From the NCBI GenBank assembly GCA_964195155.1, contig CAXMOP010000121.1, positions 1-47,711 on the forward strand: a DNA stretch of 47,711 nt, read 5' to 3'. The notes under the pieces were generated by a model. That model made no database searches, was not told the DNA's origin, and saw nothing but the letters and a program-made list of their open reading frames with translations. The position numbers and the translations under genes were made by a program. How positions within the stretch are numbered: the first letter of the stretch is position 1; each line of letters opens with the position of its first letter. This stretch comes from JACZST01 sp964195155. GTDB taxonomy: Bacteria; Actinomycetota; Acidimicrobiia; Spongiisociales; UBA5794. This document shows positions 23,710 to 31,880 of this stretch, piece by piece.

Positions 23710-25008
23710 GTGATTCGTCTCCTTCTCATCGCCGGTGCCCTCACCGCGGCTCTCGTGGTCACTGCGGTGCGCGGTTCCGCTCAGACCGACGAACTGCCGG
23801 TGGTGGTCATCGACGTTCGCAATCCCATGGATCAACGACTGATGGACTTCGTGGTCGACACACTGGCGTCGACCGAGGCTCATCTCTTCGTCCTTCACGT
23901 CGACTCTCCCGGCATCTCCTCCGGCGTGCCCGGCCCGATGTACGAGGCGGTCCAGTCTGCGTCGGCCCCGGTGGTCGTATGGGTGGGCGATCGGCCCGCG
24001 GTTGGCTTCGGCGGGGCCGCCAGTCTGCTCAATGTGGCCGACATCGGTGCCGCAGCGCCGCGAACCGAGATCGGGTACCTGGCGCCCACCGTGGTCGGTG
24101 CCACCGACGTCGCCGTCCCGTATCGACCGTCGCACGATCCGGACGGCGAGGCCAGCCTCGACCTGTTGCGCGACACAACCGTCGTCGTCGAGGATCCAAT
24201 CCCCGGCTACGTCGACGTCGTCGTGCCGACGATCGGCCAGCTCATCGTCGGGCTCGACGGGACAACCGTGACCCGCGGCGAGGGCGATACCGCGACCTCG
24301 TTCGTCCTCTCCACCGCCGCGGTCGACACCACTCCGGACGGCCAGGAGGTGACGGTGCCGAGCCGCCGGACGCAGTTTCTCAAACCTCCGCTGTGGGATC
24401 GGTTCCTCAGACTTGCCTCCCGGCCTGAGGCGGCCTTCTTTTTCCTCGTGGTGGCCATCGCTGCCGCGACTTTCGAGCTGTACGCCGCAGGTCCCGGCAT
24501 CACGGCGGGGATCGCGGTCATCGCGTTTGTTCTCGCCGGATATGGGATGGCAACGCTGCCCATGTCGTGGCCATCCGTAGCGGCGACGGTGGCGGGATTG
24601 CTGTTGTATACGTGGGATTTCCAGCGGAACCGGCTCGGTTGGCGGAGTTTCGCCGGCACGGTGCTGCTCATCGCCGGCGGGTTGACCTTCACCGATGCCC
24701 GTCCCCAGTTCGCACCGAGCTGGTGGATCGTGCTGGTGGTCGTCACCGGGATCTTGTTGTTCTATGCCGCCGCGCTCACCACCATCGTGCGGTCCCGCTT
24801 CTCGACACCGACGATCGGGCGGGACCAGCTCGTCGGCCGCACCGGGGTCGCCGCGGACGATCTGGCACCCGACGGGGTAGTGGTGGTCAACGGAGCACGC
24901 TGGCGGGCGCGCTCGCACCGCGAGGCAGGCATCGAAAGCGGCGATGGGATCAGCGTTGCGGGCATCGACGGGCTCGTGTTGCTGGTGGACCGGGTCCAGG
25001 ACGCGTAA
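23710..25008 (+). CDS. NfeD-like membrane protein with a degenerate ClpP-class protease domain
   Basis: 432-aa protein with the architecture of long-form NfeD proteins that partner stomatin/flotillin. A signal/anchor helix is followed by a ClpP-fold domain (about residues 28-200, with FVLHVDSPG and the nucleophile-like Ser in GFGGAASLLN), then four to five transmembrane helices, then a C-terminal OB-fold NfeD domain (about 368-432; DQLVGRTGVAADDL to LVLLVDRV). No lysine occurs before residue about 225, so the Ser-Lys dyad of active members is missing. The start is a GTG at 23710, 6 nt after a TACCAT box. No stomatin gene is adjacent. Confidence 0.82.
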   Translation: MIRLLLIAGALTAALVVTAVRGSAQTDELPVVVIDVRNPMDQRLMDFVVDTLASTEAHLFVLHVDSPGISSGVPGPMYEAVQSASAPVVVWVGDRPAVGFGGAASLLNVADIGAAAPRTEIGYLAPTVVGATDVAVPYRPSHDPDGEASLDLLRDTTVVVEDPIPGYVDVVVPTIGQLIVGLDGTTVTRGEGDTATSFVLSTAAVDTTPDGQEVTVPSRRTQFLKPPLWDRFLRLASRPEAAFFFLVVAIAAATFELYAAGPGITAGIAVIAFVLAGYGMATLPMSWPSVAATVAGLLLYTWDFQRNRLGWRSFAGTVLLIAGGLTFTDARPQFAPSWWIVLVVVTGILLFYAAALTTIVRSRFSTPTIGRDQLVGRTGVAADDLAPDGVVVVNGARWRARSHREAGIESGDGISVAGIDGLVLLVDRVQDA

Positions 25009-25091
25009 CAGAGCGGGAGAACGGCTCCCCTTCTGTCGGGACGACCGGCGCCGATCGCGGCGAGTTCCAATCGCTGCCCGAACGGTCGCTC

Positions 25092-25110
25092 GAGGGGCCT
25101 GGTGCCCCTC
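25092..25110 (+). terminator. Hairpin downstream of the NfeD-like gene
   Basis: A 7-bp stem (GAGGGGC/GCCCCTC) with a 5-nt loop lies 83 nt after the NfeD-like stop and is followed by TTGATG. It is a candidate terminator. The rest of the 243-nt gap to whiB (25009-25251) holds a CAAATC/GATTTG inverted repeat at 25153-25169, possibly an operator, and no gene or tRNA that I can see. Confidence 0.45.
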
Positions 25111-25251
25111 TTGATGCGAGGTTCGGGGTTGTGCCCGCCGACCAGACCGCGACAAATCGCGCTGATTTGCCACGATTTCCCTGGCTACCTCCCGCAAGCG
25201 TGGCTAGGTTCGAGTGCTGTTCGTGGAGCGAGCCTGGGGAGGCATGTCGTC

Positions 25252-25509
25252 GTGTTGTCTATCGATCGTTCGTGGCAGCCAATAGCGCTATGCCGGGGCA
25301 GCCACTCTCATCTCTTCTTCCCCCCGAGTAGTAGCGAGCGCAAGGACGAGCGAGAGCGACGCGAGATGCGTGCCAAGTCCATCTGCCAGATATGCCCGGT
25401 CAACTCCGAATGCCTCGAGTATGCCCTGACGATTCGCGAGCCATACGGGATCTGGGGCGGTCTCACCGAGACCGAGCGGCGGGGAATGCTCACGCCGGTC
25501 GGCGTCTAA
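25252..25509 (+). CDS. WhiB-family Fe-S transcriptional regulator
   Basis: 85-aa protein with the four cysteines that bind a [4Fe-4S] cluster: one in PIALCRG (residue 14), then SICQICPVNSEC (45, 48 and 54). The GIWGG turn and ETERR segment of the DNA-binding half follow. An acidic/basic stretch (SSSERKDERERREMRAK) lies between. The GTG at 25252 has a GGGGAGG 9 nt upstream and yields a typical WhiB length; the longer reading frame adds 50 family-unlike residues. WhiB proteins are restricted to actinobacteria and their phages. The 3' end overlaps selB by 20 nt. Confidence 0.9.
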   Translation: MLSIDRSWQPIALCRGSHSHLFFPPSSSERKDERERREMRAKSICQICPVNSECLEYALTIREPYGIWGGLTETERRGMLTPVGV

Positions 25510-27280
25510 CGTTTCGTCTGACCGTTCGCAGGTTGCCGTCTCGAACGGTTCTGCCGTTTCGATCGAGCCATTCGAGGAGCGGCACCGCCTGCCTTCGTGA
25601 CAGACCAAGGGCTTCACGAAACTCCGATACGGTGAACGGCTCGTCCACGCCGACGAGGTAGCGGTCGACCTGGTCGATCTGCTCGGGCAGATAGACGAGA
25701 TCTCCCTCGATCTGCACGAGATCCCCTCGCCGCACCACTGCGTGCAATACCTCGTCGCTCAAGCCGAGCTGGCTCGCCCGAGGTACCGCCAGCGTGGCGG
25801 AGAGGGTGGCACGGGCCTCCGCCCACTCGTCCTCGTCGGCGTCGCTGAGCCTTGGCTCGAACTCTTCGGCACGGATCGTTGCCCCGTCGTCGATGAGTAG
25901 GCCGCCCGATTCATCGACGAGGGCGGTGAGCTGACGGCGATCCACCGTGAGTTGTGACGCAAGCGACGACGTTGGCATCCCCGGGCGGAGAGGATGCTCG
26001 GCGTGGAAGGCTTCGACGAGCTGGACCGCGGTCGCGACCCGCCCCGCTGCGGTGTCGGGTGAGAAGAAGCGATCTCCGGCCGAGACCACCCCGTGAGGCG
26101 TGCCGCCGCCGGTGGCCGACCTCAACAGTGATTCGTCGATCGAGCCGTGCACCGCGACGAGTGCGGTCGCCACGGCGTCGGGGCCGAGCGCAATCGCCTC
26201 CTCGAGCGGCGCGGCATCACCGATGCTCGGGCGCCGGACCGGGGACGGGTCGAGGACGATGCCCCCGCCGGTCACCGACCTGCGTCCCGTGTCGCGCAAG
26301 ATGAATCGATCGCCGGTGACCATCGGGAGCGGGCGCTCGAGGGTGGCGATGGCGTAGCGATCACCGATGAATCGGAGGCCGGCGGGGACGGTCGCAGTGC
26401 CGAGGTGGACGTGATAGGCGCTCCGATCGGAGAGGTCCACGGTCGGTCGGGGCGGCAGTAGGATCCTGACGAGTACCCGCCTGGTCGCAACGCCAAAACC
26501 CGGCGGGGCCAGCACCGTTCCGCGGGCCAGCTCCTCCCGTTCGACGCCGGTGAGATTCGCAGCGACCCGGTTCCCCGGTCCGACCTCGATCTTCGACTGC
26601 TCATGAGACTGCAGGCTGCGGACCCGCACCGGACCCCCGGGAAACGCCTCGAGTCGATCTTCGGCTGCGATCGAGCCTCCGACCAGCGTGCCGGTGACGA
26701 CCACCCCGGAGCCGGCCACCACGAAGCTGCGATCGATCCAGAGCACCGGGCTTCCGAGGTCCCGGGTCGGGCCTGCCGACTCGAGCGCAGCCGCCAACGC
26801 GGTTCTCAAATCCCCCACGCCGGTTCCCGCCACCGCGGACACCTCGACGATCGGCCAACCCTCGGCAACCGTATCGACTGCGTGGGCTTCGATATCGGCT
26901 CGAGCCAGCTCGATGAGCTCAGCGTCGGCCAGGTCGATCCTGGTGAGCGCCATCACTCCGTGCTGTACCCCGAGCAGGTCGAGGACGGCGAGGTGTTCTT
27001 CGGACTGCGGCATCCACCCCTCATCCGCGGCAACCACGAACAACGCAATGTCGAAGCCGCCCACCCCCGCAAGCATGTTCTTGATGAAGCGCTCGTGGCC
27101 CGGTACGTCGACAAACCCGACCAGGTCGCCGGTACCGAGGTCGGCCCAGGCGAACCCGAGGTCGATGGTCAGGCCCCGCTCCTTCTCGGTAGCCCACCGG
27201 TCCGGATCCCTTCCGGTCAGCGCCTCGACGAGGGTGGACTTGCCGTGATCGACGTGACCCGCCGTGCCGACGATCGGCAT
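25490..27280 (-). CDS. selB: Selenocysteine-specific translation elongation factor SelB
   Basis: 596-aa GTPase that delivers selenocysteyl-tRNA to recoded UGA codons. The G domain has GTAGHVDHGKSTLVEALTG (G1), ERGLTIDLGFAW (G2), VDVPGHERFIKNMLAG (G3) and LTRIDLAD (G4-like). Beta-barrel domains follow (SFVVAGSGVVVTGTLVGG), then C-terminal winged-helix domains that would read the SECIS element, ending with FREALGLSRRQAVPLLEWLD. Length is near the family norm. It shares 1 nt with the selA stop, so the genes are coupled. Neither selD nor tRNA-Sec was found in the window. Confidence 0.94.
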   Translation of the reverse strand: MPIVGTAGHVDHGKSTLVEALTGRDPDRWATEKERGLTIDLGFAWADLGTGDLVGFVDVPGHERFIKNMLAGVGGFDIALFVVAADEGWMPQSEEHLAVLDLLGVQHGVMALTRIDLADAELIELARADIEAHAVDTVAEGWPIVEVSAVAGTGVGDLRTALAAALESAGPTRDLGSPVLWIDRSFVVAGSGVVVTGTLVGGSIAAEDRLEAFPGGPVRVRSLQSHEQSKIEVGPGNRVAANLTGVEREELARGTVLAPPGFGVATRRVLVRILLPPRPTVDLSDRSAYHVHLGTATVPAGLRFIGDRYAIATLERPLPMVTGDRFILRDTGRRSVTGGGIVLDPSPVRRPSIGDAAPLEEAIALGPDAVATALVAVHGSIDESLLRSATGGGTPHGVVSAGDRFFSPDTAAGRVATAVQLVEAFHAEHPLRPGMPTSSLASQLTVDRRQLTALVDESGGLLIDDGATIRAEEFEPRLSDADEDEWAEARATLSATLAVPRASQLGLSDEVLHAVVRRGDLVQIEGDLVYLPEQIDQVDRYLVGVDEPFTVSEFREALGLSRRQAVPLLEWLDRNGRTVRDGNLRTVRRNVRRRPA

Positions 27281-28593
27281 CAGATGGCGGCGAGTGCGGC
27301 GCCGACGATCGAATCCTCATCGGGGAGCACGCTGCGCAGGTTGACGTGCAACCCACCATCGCGTCGGGATGCGATCACCGGGGGGTCATGATCGGCGAGG
27401 GCCCGCCAGGTGGCTTCCGGGTTCCCATCCAGGCGGATGACCGGCGTCGGTATCGCGTGGCCAGGGACGGATCCGGCGCCGGGCAAGGCGGACCCCTCGG
27501 TGACCTCACCCGCGGCTCCCGACGCCTCGAGGACCGCATTCGCGCGAGCTGCGATGAGCTCCGGGGCGGCGGTCGCCATCGTCCAGAACGGGATCTCACC
27601 GCCCCGGCCGCCGGCATAAGCCTCGAACAGCGCAGTGAGGGAGGCGATCGTCCGATCGTCGATCCGCAACGCCCTCGCCAGCGGATGGCGGGCCATCGCT
27701 TGTATCGCCGGCCGGGTGCCGACGGCGATGCCGGCCTGGGGCCCGCCGAGCAGCTTGTCGCCCGAGAACAGGGCAACGTCGGCGCCCTCTGCCAGGGTTT
27801 GCCGAGCACCAGGCTCGCCTTGGAGCCAGGCGGGCGGGCCGCCGTCCAGCCAGGGTGTTCTGGTGTCGAGGAGACCGCTGCCCAGATCGGCGATGAACGG
27901 CTTGCCCGCCGCCCGGGCGACTTCGCCCATCGCGCCGAACCCGATCTCCTCGGTGAAGCCCTCCACCCGATAATTCGATGGGTGCACCTTCAACAGGGCG
28001 TCGACTTCGTCGGCGACGTCGGCCATATCCGAGCGCCGGGTGCGGTTGGTGGTCCCGACCTCGACCAGGGTGGCTCCGGACGCCGCCATCAGATCTGGCA
28101 GCCGGAACGACCCGCCGATCTCGATGAGCTCACCCCGGGACACCGCCACCTTGCCCGCCGGACCTGCGAGCGCGGCGAGCGCCAGCAGCAGGGCCGCGGC
28201 GTTGTTGTTCACCGCCAGGGCGGCTTCGGCGCCGGTGGTTGCCGCGATCAGGTGGTGCAGGTAGTCGCCGCGCGTGCCCCGGCTCCCGCTCGCCAGGTCG
28301 AATTCGAGCGTGCTGTATCCCGGTGCGACCGCATCGTTCCCATAGGGTGCACGCCCGAGGTTCGTGTGCAGCAGCACGCCGGTGGCATTGACGACGCGTC
28401 GCAACCGAGAGCCGGCCAGCCGGGCGACCCGTTCCCGCGCTGCGGCGACCGGATCGGAAACGCCTCCGTTGCCGGTTCGGGCCTCGGTCAGCACCTCCCG
28501 GGCAATGAGTACCGCAACGGGATGGTCGACGTCGAAGGATTCGGTCAACTCACGGGCGAGAGTGTCCACTGCTGGGAGGTCGGCCACGTCCAT
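27280..28593 (-). CDS. selA: L-seryl-tRNA(Sec) selenium transferase
   Basis: 437-aa PLP enzyme converting seryl-tRNA(Sec) to selenocysteyl-tRNA(Sec). The family pattern is clear: VVNATGVLLHTNLGRAP, YSTLEFDLASGSRGTRGDY, LAVNNNAAALLLAL, VSRGELIEIGGSFRLPDLM, VEVGTTNRTRRSD and the PLP-binding Lys in FSGDKLLGGPQAGI. A TAGTCT box ends 6 nt before the ATG, pointing to a leaderless transcript that also carries selB. The divergent fxsA begins only 35 bp away. Confidence 0.95.
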   Translation of the reverse strand: MDVADLPAVDTLARELTESFDVDHPVAVLIAREVLTEARTGNGGVSDPVAAARERVARLAGSRLRRVVNATGVLLHTNLGRAPYGNDAVAPGYSTLEFDLASGSRGTRGDYLHHLIAATTGAEAALAVNNNAAALLLALAALAGPAGKVAVSRGELIEIGGSFRLPDLMAASGATLVEVGTTNRTRRSDMADVADEVDALLKVHPSNYRVEGFTEEIGFGAMGEVARAAGKPFIADLGSGLLDTRTPWLDGGPPAWLQGEPGARQTLAEGADVALFSGDKLLGGPQAGIAVGTRPAIQAMARHPLARALRIDDRTIASLTALFEAYAGGRGGEIPFWTMATAAPELIAARANAVLEASGAAGEVTEGSALPGAGSVPGHAIPTPVIRLDGNPEATWRALADHDPPVIASRRDGGLHVNLRSVLPDEDSIVGAALAAI

Positions 28594-28628
28594 CAGAACA
28601 GACTACCGCCGGGGGTATCCTCGCCAAC
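28594..28628. promoter_or_regulatory. Compact divergent promoter region of selA and fxsA
   Basis: Only 35 bp separate the two start codons. A leftward -10 (TAGTCT, 28600-28605 on the complement) lies 6 nt from the selA ATG and a rightward -10 (TATCCT, 28616-28621) lies 7 nt from the fxsA ATG. Both transcripts would start at or next to the start codon, and each promoter's -35 region would fall inside the other's gene. Confidence 0.55.
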
Positions 28629-29021
28629 ATGCGCACGCGCATCGTCCTGTTCATCGCATTCGTCGTCGTGCCGATTGCCGAGATCGCCCTGCTCATCGCC
28701 TTTGGCGGCGCTTTTGGGTTCTGGCCGACGTTTGCTCTCGTGGTCGCCACTGCCTTTCTTGGATCATGGCTGGTCAGCCTGCAAGGCCGCGCAACGCTCA
28801 ATCAGGTGCGCACCCAGGCCTCGAGCGGTCAACTGCCCGGTGCGGCCTTGGCCCACGGTGCCATGATCGTGATCGCCGGCGCTTTCCTGCTCACCCCCGG
28901 CCTCATGACCGACGCCGTCGGGTTTCTGCTGCTAATCCCCGCCGTGCGCGAGGCAATCAGGAAGTGGCTGATCAACCGTTATGCCGATCGCTGGGTGATC
29001 GGTGACACGATTGACCTATAA
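28629..29021 (+). CDS. fxsA: FxsA family membrane protein
   Basis: 130-aa inner-membrane protein of the FxsA family, named for suppression of phage exclusion when overproduced in E. coli; its native role is not known. Features are the start RIVLFIAFVVVPIAEIALLI, GFWPTFALVVATAFLGSWLV, LAHGAMIVIAGAFLLTPGLM (the conserved GxxLLxPGxxTD-type segment) and TDAVGFLLLIPAVR. About four hydrophobic helices are visible. A TATCCT box ends 7 nt upstream, so it may be leaderless. Confidence 0.88.
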   Translation: MRTRIVLFIAFVVVPIAEIALLIAFGGAFGFWPTFALVVATAFLGSWLVSLQGRATLNQVRTQASSGQLPGAALAHGAMIVIAGAFLLTPGLMTDAVGFLLLIPAVREAIRKWLINRYADRWVIGDTIDL

Positions 29022-29051
29022 CGCCGGGCCCCCGACAACGAGGGACCTTCC

Positions 29052-29075
29052 ATGACCCCGAGCCACCGTTCGTGA
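29052..29075 (+). CDS. Possible 7-codon leader peptide overlapping the NUDIX start
   Basis: ATG ACC CCG AGC CAC CGT TCG TGA encodes MTPSHRS. It has an AGGGA 6 nt upstream, whereas the NUDIX GTG has no Shine-Dalgarno of its own. The stop overlaps that GTG (GTGA), so the NUDIX gene could be translated by re-initiation. A 13-bp direct repeat (GACAACGAGGGAC, near 29034 and 29074) brackets it. Only sequence layout supports this. Confidence 0.35.
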   Translation: MTPSHRS

Positions 29076-29854
29076 CAACGAGGGACGCGGCAACGGTTTG
29101 TCTGATCCGGGCGGCACACCACGGCCCGGAAGTCCTGATGGTGCGGCGATCGGAGACCGCCAGGTTCATGGCTGGCGCCTGGGTCTTCCCGGGCGGAGCC
29201 GTCGACGACACCGATGCAGGCTCCGATGCGGGATCGGTTGTGCAATCGACCGACGATGGTCTCGCCCGGTGGCGAGCGGCCGCACTGCGCGAGCTGGTCG
29301 AGGAGACCGGGATCTGGTTGACCGTTGACGGCGAGCAGGTCACCAACCAGCGACCGAACGGCGTGGCGGTATTCGGCGCCGCGCCGTCTCCTCTGAATGG
29401 AGAACGCCTTCGCTACTTCGCCAACTGGATCACGCCGGCTCCGCTGCCGATCCGCTTCGATACGCGGTTCTTTGCTACCGAGGTATCCCGGCACGTCGAG
29501 GCGCTCGTCGATGGCCAGGAGCTCATCGACGCTGCCTGGACCGACCCGGTTGATGCTCTGGAGCGGGCCGACGCCGGGGACTGGCTGCTCGCGTTCCCGA
29601 CGCGGAGCACGCTGCAAGTCTTTTCCGGCCATGACTCGGTCATCGAATTGCTTGCCGCGTTGACCGATCCGGGTGAGATCGAGGCGGTCCAGCCTCGACT
29701 GGTGGTCGAAAACGACGCGGTCCGCATTCTGCTCCCTGCCGACCCCGGCTTCGATGCGGCGGCCGATGGTGAGCACGATCCGGATCTGCTCGCCCGTGCC
29801 ATGGCGGTCGCCGAGGCCGGTGGCACGATCCCTGCCGAGATGCGCCTGGCATGA
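29072..29854 (+). CDS. NUDIX hydrolase, NUDT19-like with interrupted Nudix box
   Basis: 260-aa pyrophosphohydrolase. The Nudix box is split: GAWVFPGGAVDDTDAG starts it, and after an insert of about 20 residues RWRAAALRELVEETGI supplies the RExxEExG core with the metal-binding Glu residues. Such an insert is known in the NUDT19/RP2 group, which acts on acyl-CoA/CoA derivatives; the substrate here is inference. The start is a GTG without its own ribosome binding site (see the leader peptide). The stop overlaps the MBL gene by 4 nt. Confidence 0.83.
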   Translation: MTTRDAATVCLIRAAHHGPEVLMVRRSETARFMAGAWVFPGGAVDDTDAGSDAGSVVQSTDDGLARWRAAALRELVEETGIWLTVDGEQVTNQRPNGVAVFGAAPSPLNGERLRYFANWITPAPLPIRFDTRFFATEVSRHVEALVDGQELIDAAWTDPVDALERADAGDWLLAFPTRSTLQVFSGHDSVIELLAALTDPGEIEAVQPRLVVENDAVRILLPADPGFDAAADGEHDPDLLARAMAVAEAGGTIPAEMRLA

Positions 29855-30621
29855 GGATCGAGCGGATCCTCGCCCCGAATCCCTCCATCTACACCGGCCC
29901 GGGAACGAACACCTACCTGATCGAGGATTCGGGATTCGGGTTGATCCTCGATCCGGGACCGGTGATCCCGTCCCACCTCGCTGCGATCCTCATCGCCGTC
30001 TCCGGTCTCAGCCCGGTAGGAGTGGTCGTCACCCACACCCACCCGGATCACGCACCGCTGGCGAACCCGCTGGCGCGCCAACTGGATGTTCCGGTGTACG
30101 GCTACGAGCCGGGACCGGAGTTCAAGCCCGACATCCGGGTCAGGGACGGTGAGGAGGTTCCGGTGGGCGCGACCGGGATCGTGGCGGTCCACACTCCGGG
30201 CCACACCCGGGACCACCTGTGTTTCCAGCTGGGCGAAGTCCTCTTCACCGGCGATCACATCATGGAGGGATCCACGGTGGTCATGGAAGATGCCGCTGCC
30301 TACCTCGACTCGCTGTATCGGGTGCAGGACCTGGCGGTCGATCACCTCGAGCCGGGCCACGGAGCCGCCATGGACGACGCCGGGCGGGTGATCCACGGGT
30401 ACATCGAGCACCGGCTGATGCGAGAACGCCAGATCGTCGATGCCGTGAGGTCAGGCGCCTCGACCATCGACGACATCATCGACGTTGTCTATGACGAGAT
30501 CCCGGGGGCACTTCGCCCGGCCGCCACCCACCAGTTGCGGGTTCAGCTGACGAAACTCGTCGGAGAAGGTCTCGTATTCATGGACGAGACGGGGATTTGG
30601 GTCAGTCAAGGGAGTCCGTAG
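29851..30621 (+). CDS. Metallo-beta-lactamase fold hydrolase, LACTB2-like
   Basis: 256-aa MBL-fold protein. Metal motifs are VTHTHPDHAPLA (HxHxDH), HTPGHTRDHLCF (third His), LFTGDHIMEGS (bridging Asp) and LEPGHGAAMDDAG (last His). The C-terminal helical part (IDDIIDVVYDEIP) matches the winged-helix-like tail of LACTB2-type proteins, some of which are RNA endonucleases. The ATG overlaps the NUDIX stop, so the two hydrolases are co-translated. Family repeat A begins 13 nt after its stop. Confidence 0.86.
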   Translation: MRIERILAPNPSIYTGPGTNTYLIEDSGFGLILDPGPVIPSHLAAILIAVSGLSPVGVVVTHTHPDHAPLANPLARQLDVPVYGYEPGPEFKPDIRVRDGEEVPVGATGIVAVHTPGHTRDHLCFQLGEVLFTGDHIMEGSTVVMEDAAAYLDSLYRVQDLAVDHLEPGHGAAMDDAGRVIHGYIEHRLMRERQIVDAVRSGASTIDDIIDVVYDEIPGALRPAATHQLRVQLTKLVGEGLVFMDETGIWVSQGSP

Positions 30622-30633
30622 GGCTCCCTTCTG

Positions 30634-30738
30634 GACTCAAGACTCTGGACTCAAGACTCTGGACTCAAGACTCTGGACTCAAGACTCTGGACTCAAGACT
30701 CTGGACTCAAGACTCTGGACTCAAGACTCTGGACTCAA
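30634..30738. repeat. Family A heptad repeat, most regular copy (7.5 units of 14 bp)
   Basis: Fifteen consecutive 7-nt units alternate GACTCAA and GACTCTG without error, i.e. 7.5 copies of a 14-mer. It begins 13 nt after the MBL stop and ends inside the 3' end of mrp: the TGA of mrp is read from the last heptad. There are no unique spacers, so it is not a CRISPR array. Confidence 0.93.
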
Positions 30739-31874
30739 TCCATCGCCGCTAGCTGCTCTTCGAGCACGGCGATCCGCGCCGTGCACGTGTCCTGATCGGC
30801 CGGAGGAACCAGCTCGGTCACGCGCTTGGCGATGTCCCGGAAGGCGGCGGCCGCCGGGCCCGCCTGGTCCTCGGCCACCACCGGGTTGCCCTCGTCGCCA
30901 CCGGAAACGACCTTGGGATCGAGCGGCACCTGCCCGAGAAGCGGCACCGCGAGATCGTCGGAGAGTTCCCGGCCTCCGCCGGCTCCGAACAGGTCGTAAT
31001 GACGCCCTTCATCTGTGGTGAACCCGGACATGTTCTCGACAACGCCGACGATCGGCATGTGGGAACGGCGCGCCATATCGGCGGCGCGGGCTGCGACCTT
31101 CTGCGCGGCGCGCTGCGGGGTGGTAACCACGATCATCTCGGCCTGGGGAAGCATGCGTGCCAGCGCCATCTGCACATCCCCCGTGCCGGGAGGCATGTCG
31201 ATGATCATGTACTGGAGCTCGTTGCTCCACGCGACGTCGGTGAGGAACTGCTCGAGTGCCTTTGAGAGCATCAGGCCCCGCCACATGAGCGCGGTGTCCT
31301 CGTCGTCGAGGAGGAGCCCGGTGCTGACCACATCGAGTCCGGCGGCTCGCAGCGGGACAATCTTGCGGTCCTCGCCGGCCATGAGCCGTTCGTCGATGGC
31401 GCCGAGCATGCGCGGGATGGAGAATCCCCAGATGTCGGCGTCGAGGAGGCCGGTGGGGTAGCCGAGCTCGGCGATGGCCAGCGCCAGGTTGACGCTGACC
31501 GACGACTTGCCAACGCCTCCCTTCCCGCTGGACACTGCCAGCACCCGGGTGGTCGGGCTCACCATCGTGGCACGTGCATTCTCTCGGGCCCACAGGCGGG
31601 CTCGTTCCATCAGCGCCGAGCGTTGCTCCTGGGTCATTGCCACGACATGGGTACTGACGCGGTCCACGCCGGGGATTGCGCCGACCTTTCTGACCACGTC
31701 GTCTTCGATCTGGTCCCGCATTGGGCAGGCGGCGATGGTGAGGGCGATGTCGATCGCGACCGCTCCGCCGTCGATGCGGACGTCCTGAACCATCCCGAGC
31801 TCCACGATGTCGGCGTGAAGCTCGGGATCGATCACACCCCGCAGGGTTGCCTCGATCGAATCCCGATCAACCAT
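30735..31874 (-). CDS. mrp: Mrp/ApbC/NBP35-type P-loop ATPase (Fe-S cluster carrier)
   Basis: 379-aa Fe-S carrier ATPase. Residues 1-90 are a MIP18/DUF59 domain (TLRGVIDPELHADIVELGMV, TIAACPMRDQI). The ATPase follows: deviant Walker A VSSGKGGVGKSS, LLDADIWGFSIPRML, IIDMPPGTGDVQMAL and VENMSGF. Cluster-binding CxxC of many Mrp proteins is absent after ENMSGF (TTDEGRHYDLFG follows), as seen in actinobacterial members as far as I recall. A TAAAAT box ends 6 nt before the ATG, so it is probably leaderless. It is divergent from an A-type Fe-S protein gene. Its stop codon lies within the heptad repeat. Confidence 0.92.
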   Translation of the reverse strand: MVDRDSIEATLRGVIDPELHADIVELGMVQDVRIDGGAVAIDIALTIAACPMRDQIEDDVVRKVGAIPGVDRVSTHVVAMTQEQRSALMERARLWARENARATMVSPTTRVLAVSSGKGGVGKSSVSVNLALAIAELGYPTGLLDADIWGFSIPRMLGAIDERLMAGEDRKIVPLRAAGLDVVSTGLLLDDEDTALMWRGLMLSKALEQFLTDVAWSNELQYMIIDMPPGTGDVQMALARMLPQAEMIVVTTPQRAAQKVAARAADMARRSHMPIVGVVENMSGFTTDEGRHYDLFGAGGGRELSDDLAVPLLGQVPLDPKVVSGGDEGNPVVAEDQAGPAAAAFRDIAKRVTELVPPADQDTCTARIAVLEEQLAAMD

Positions 31875-31880
31875 GACCGA

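Noticed and set aside
25009..25251. tRNA-Sec next to selB
   Set aside because: Several hairpins and a T-arm-like GTTCCAA are present, but neither strand has an anticodon loop with U before TCA or an 8-bp acceptor stem.
30634..30738. CRISPR array
   Set aside because: The 14-bp units are contiguous without unique spacers, and no cas genes are present.
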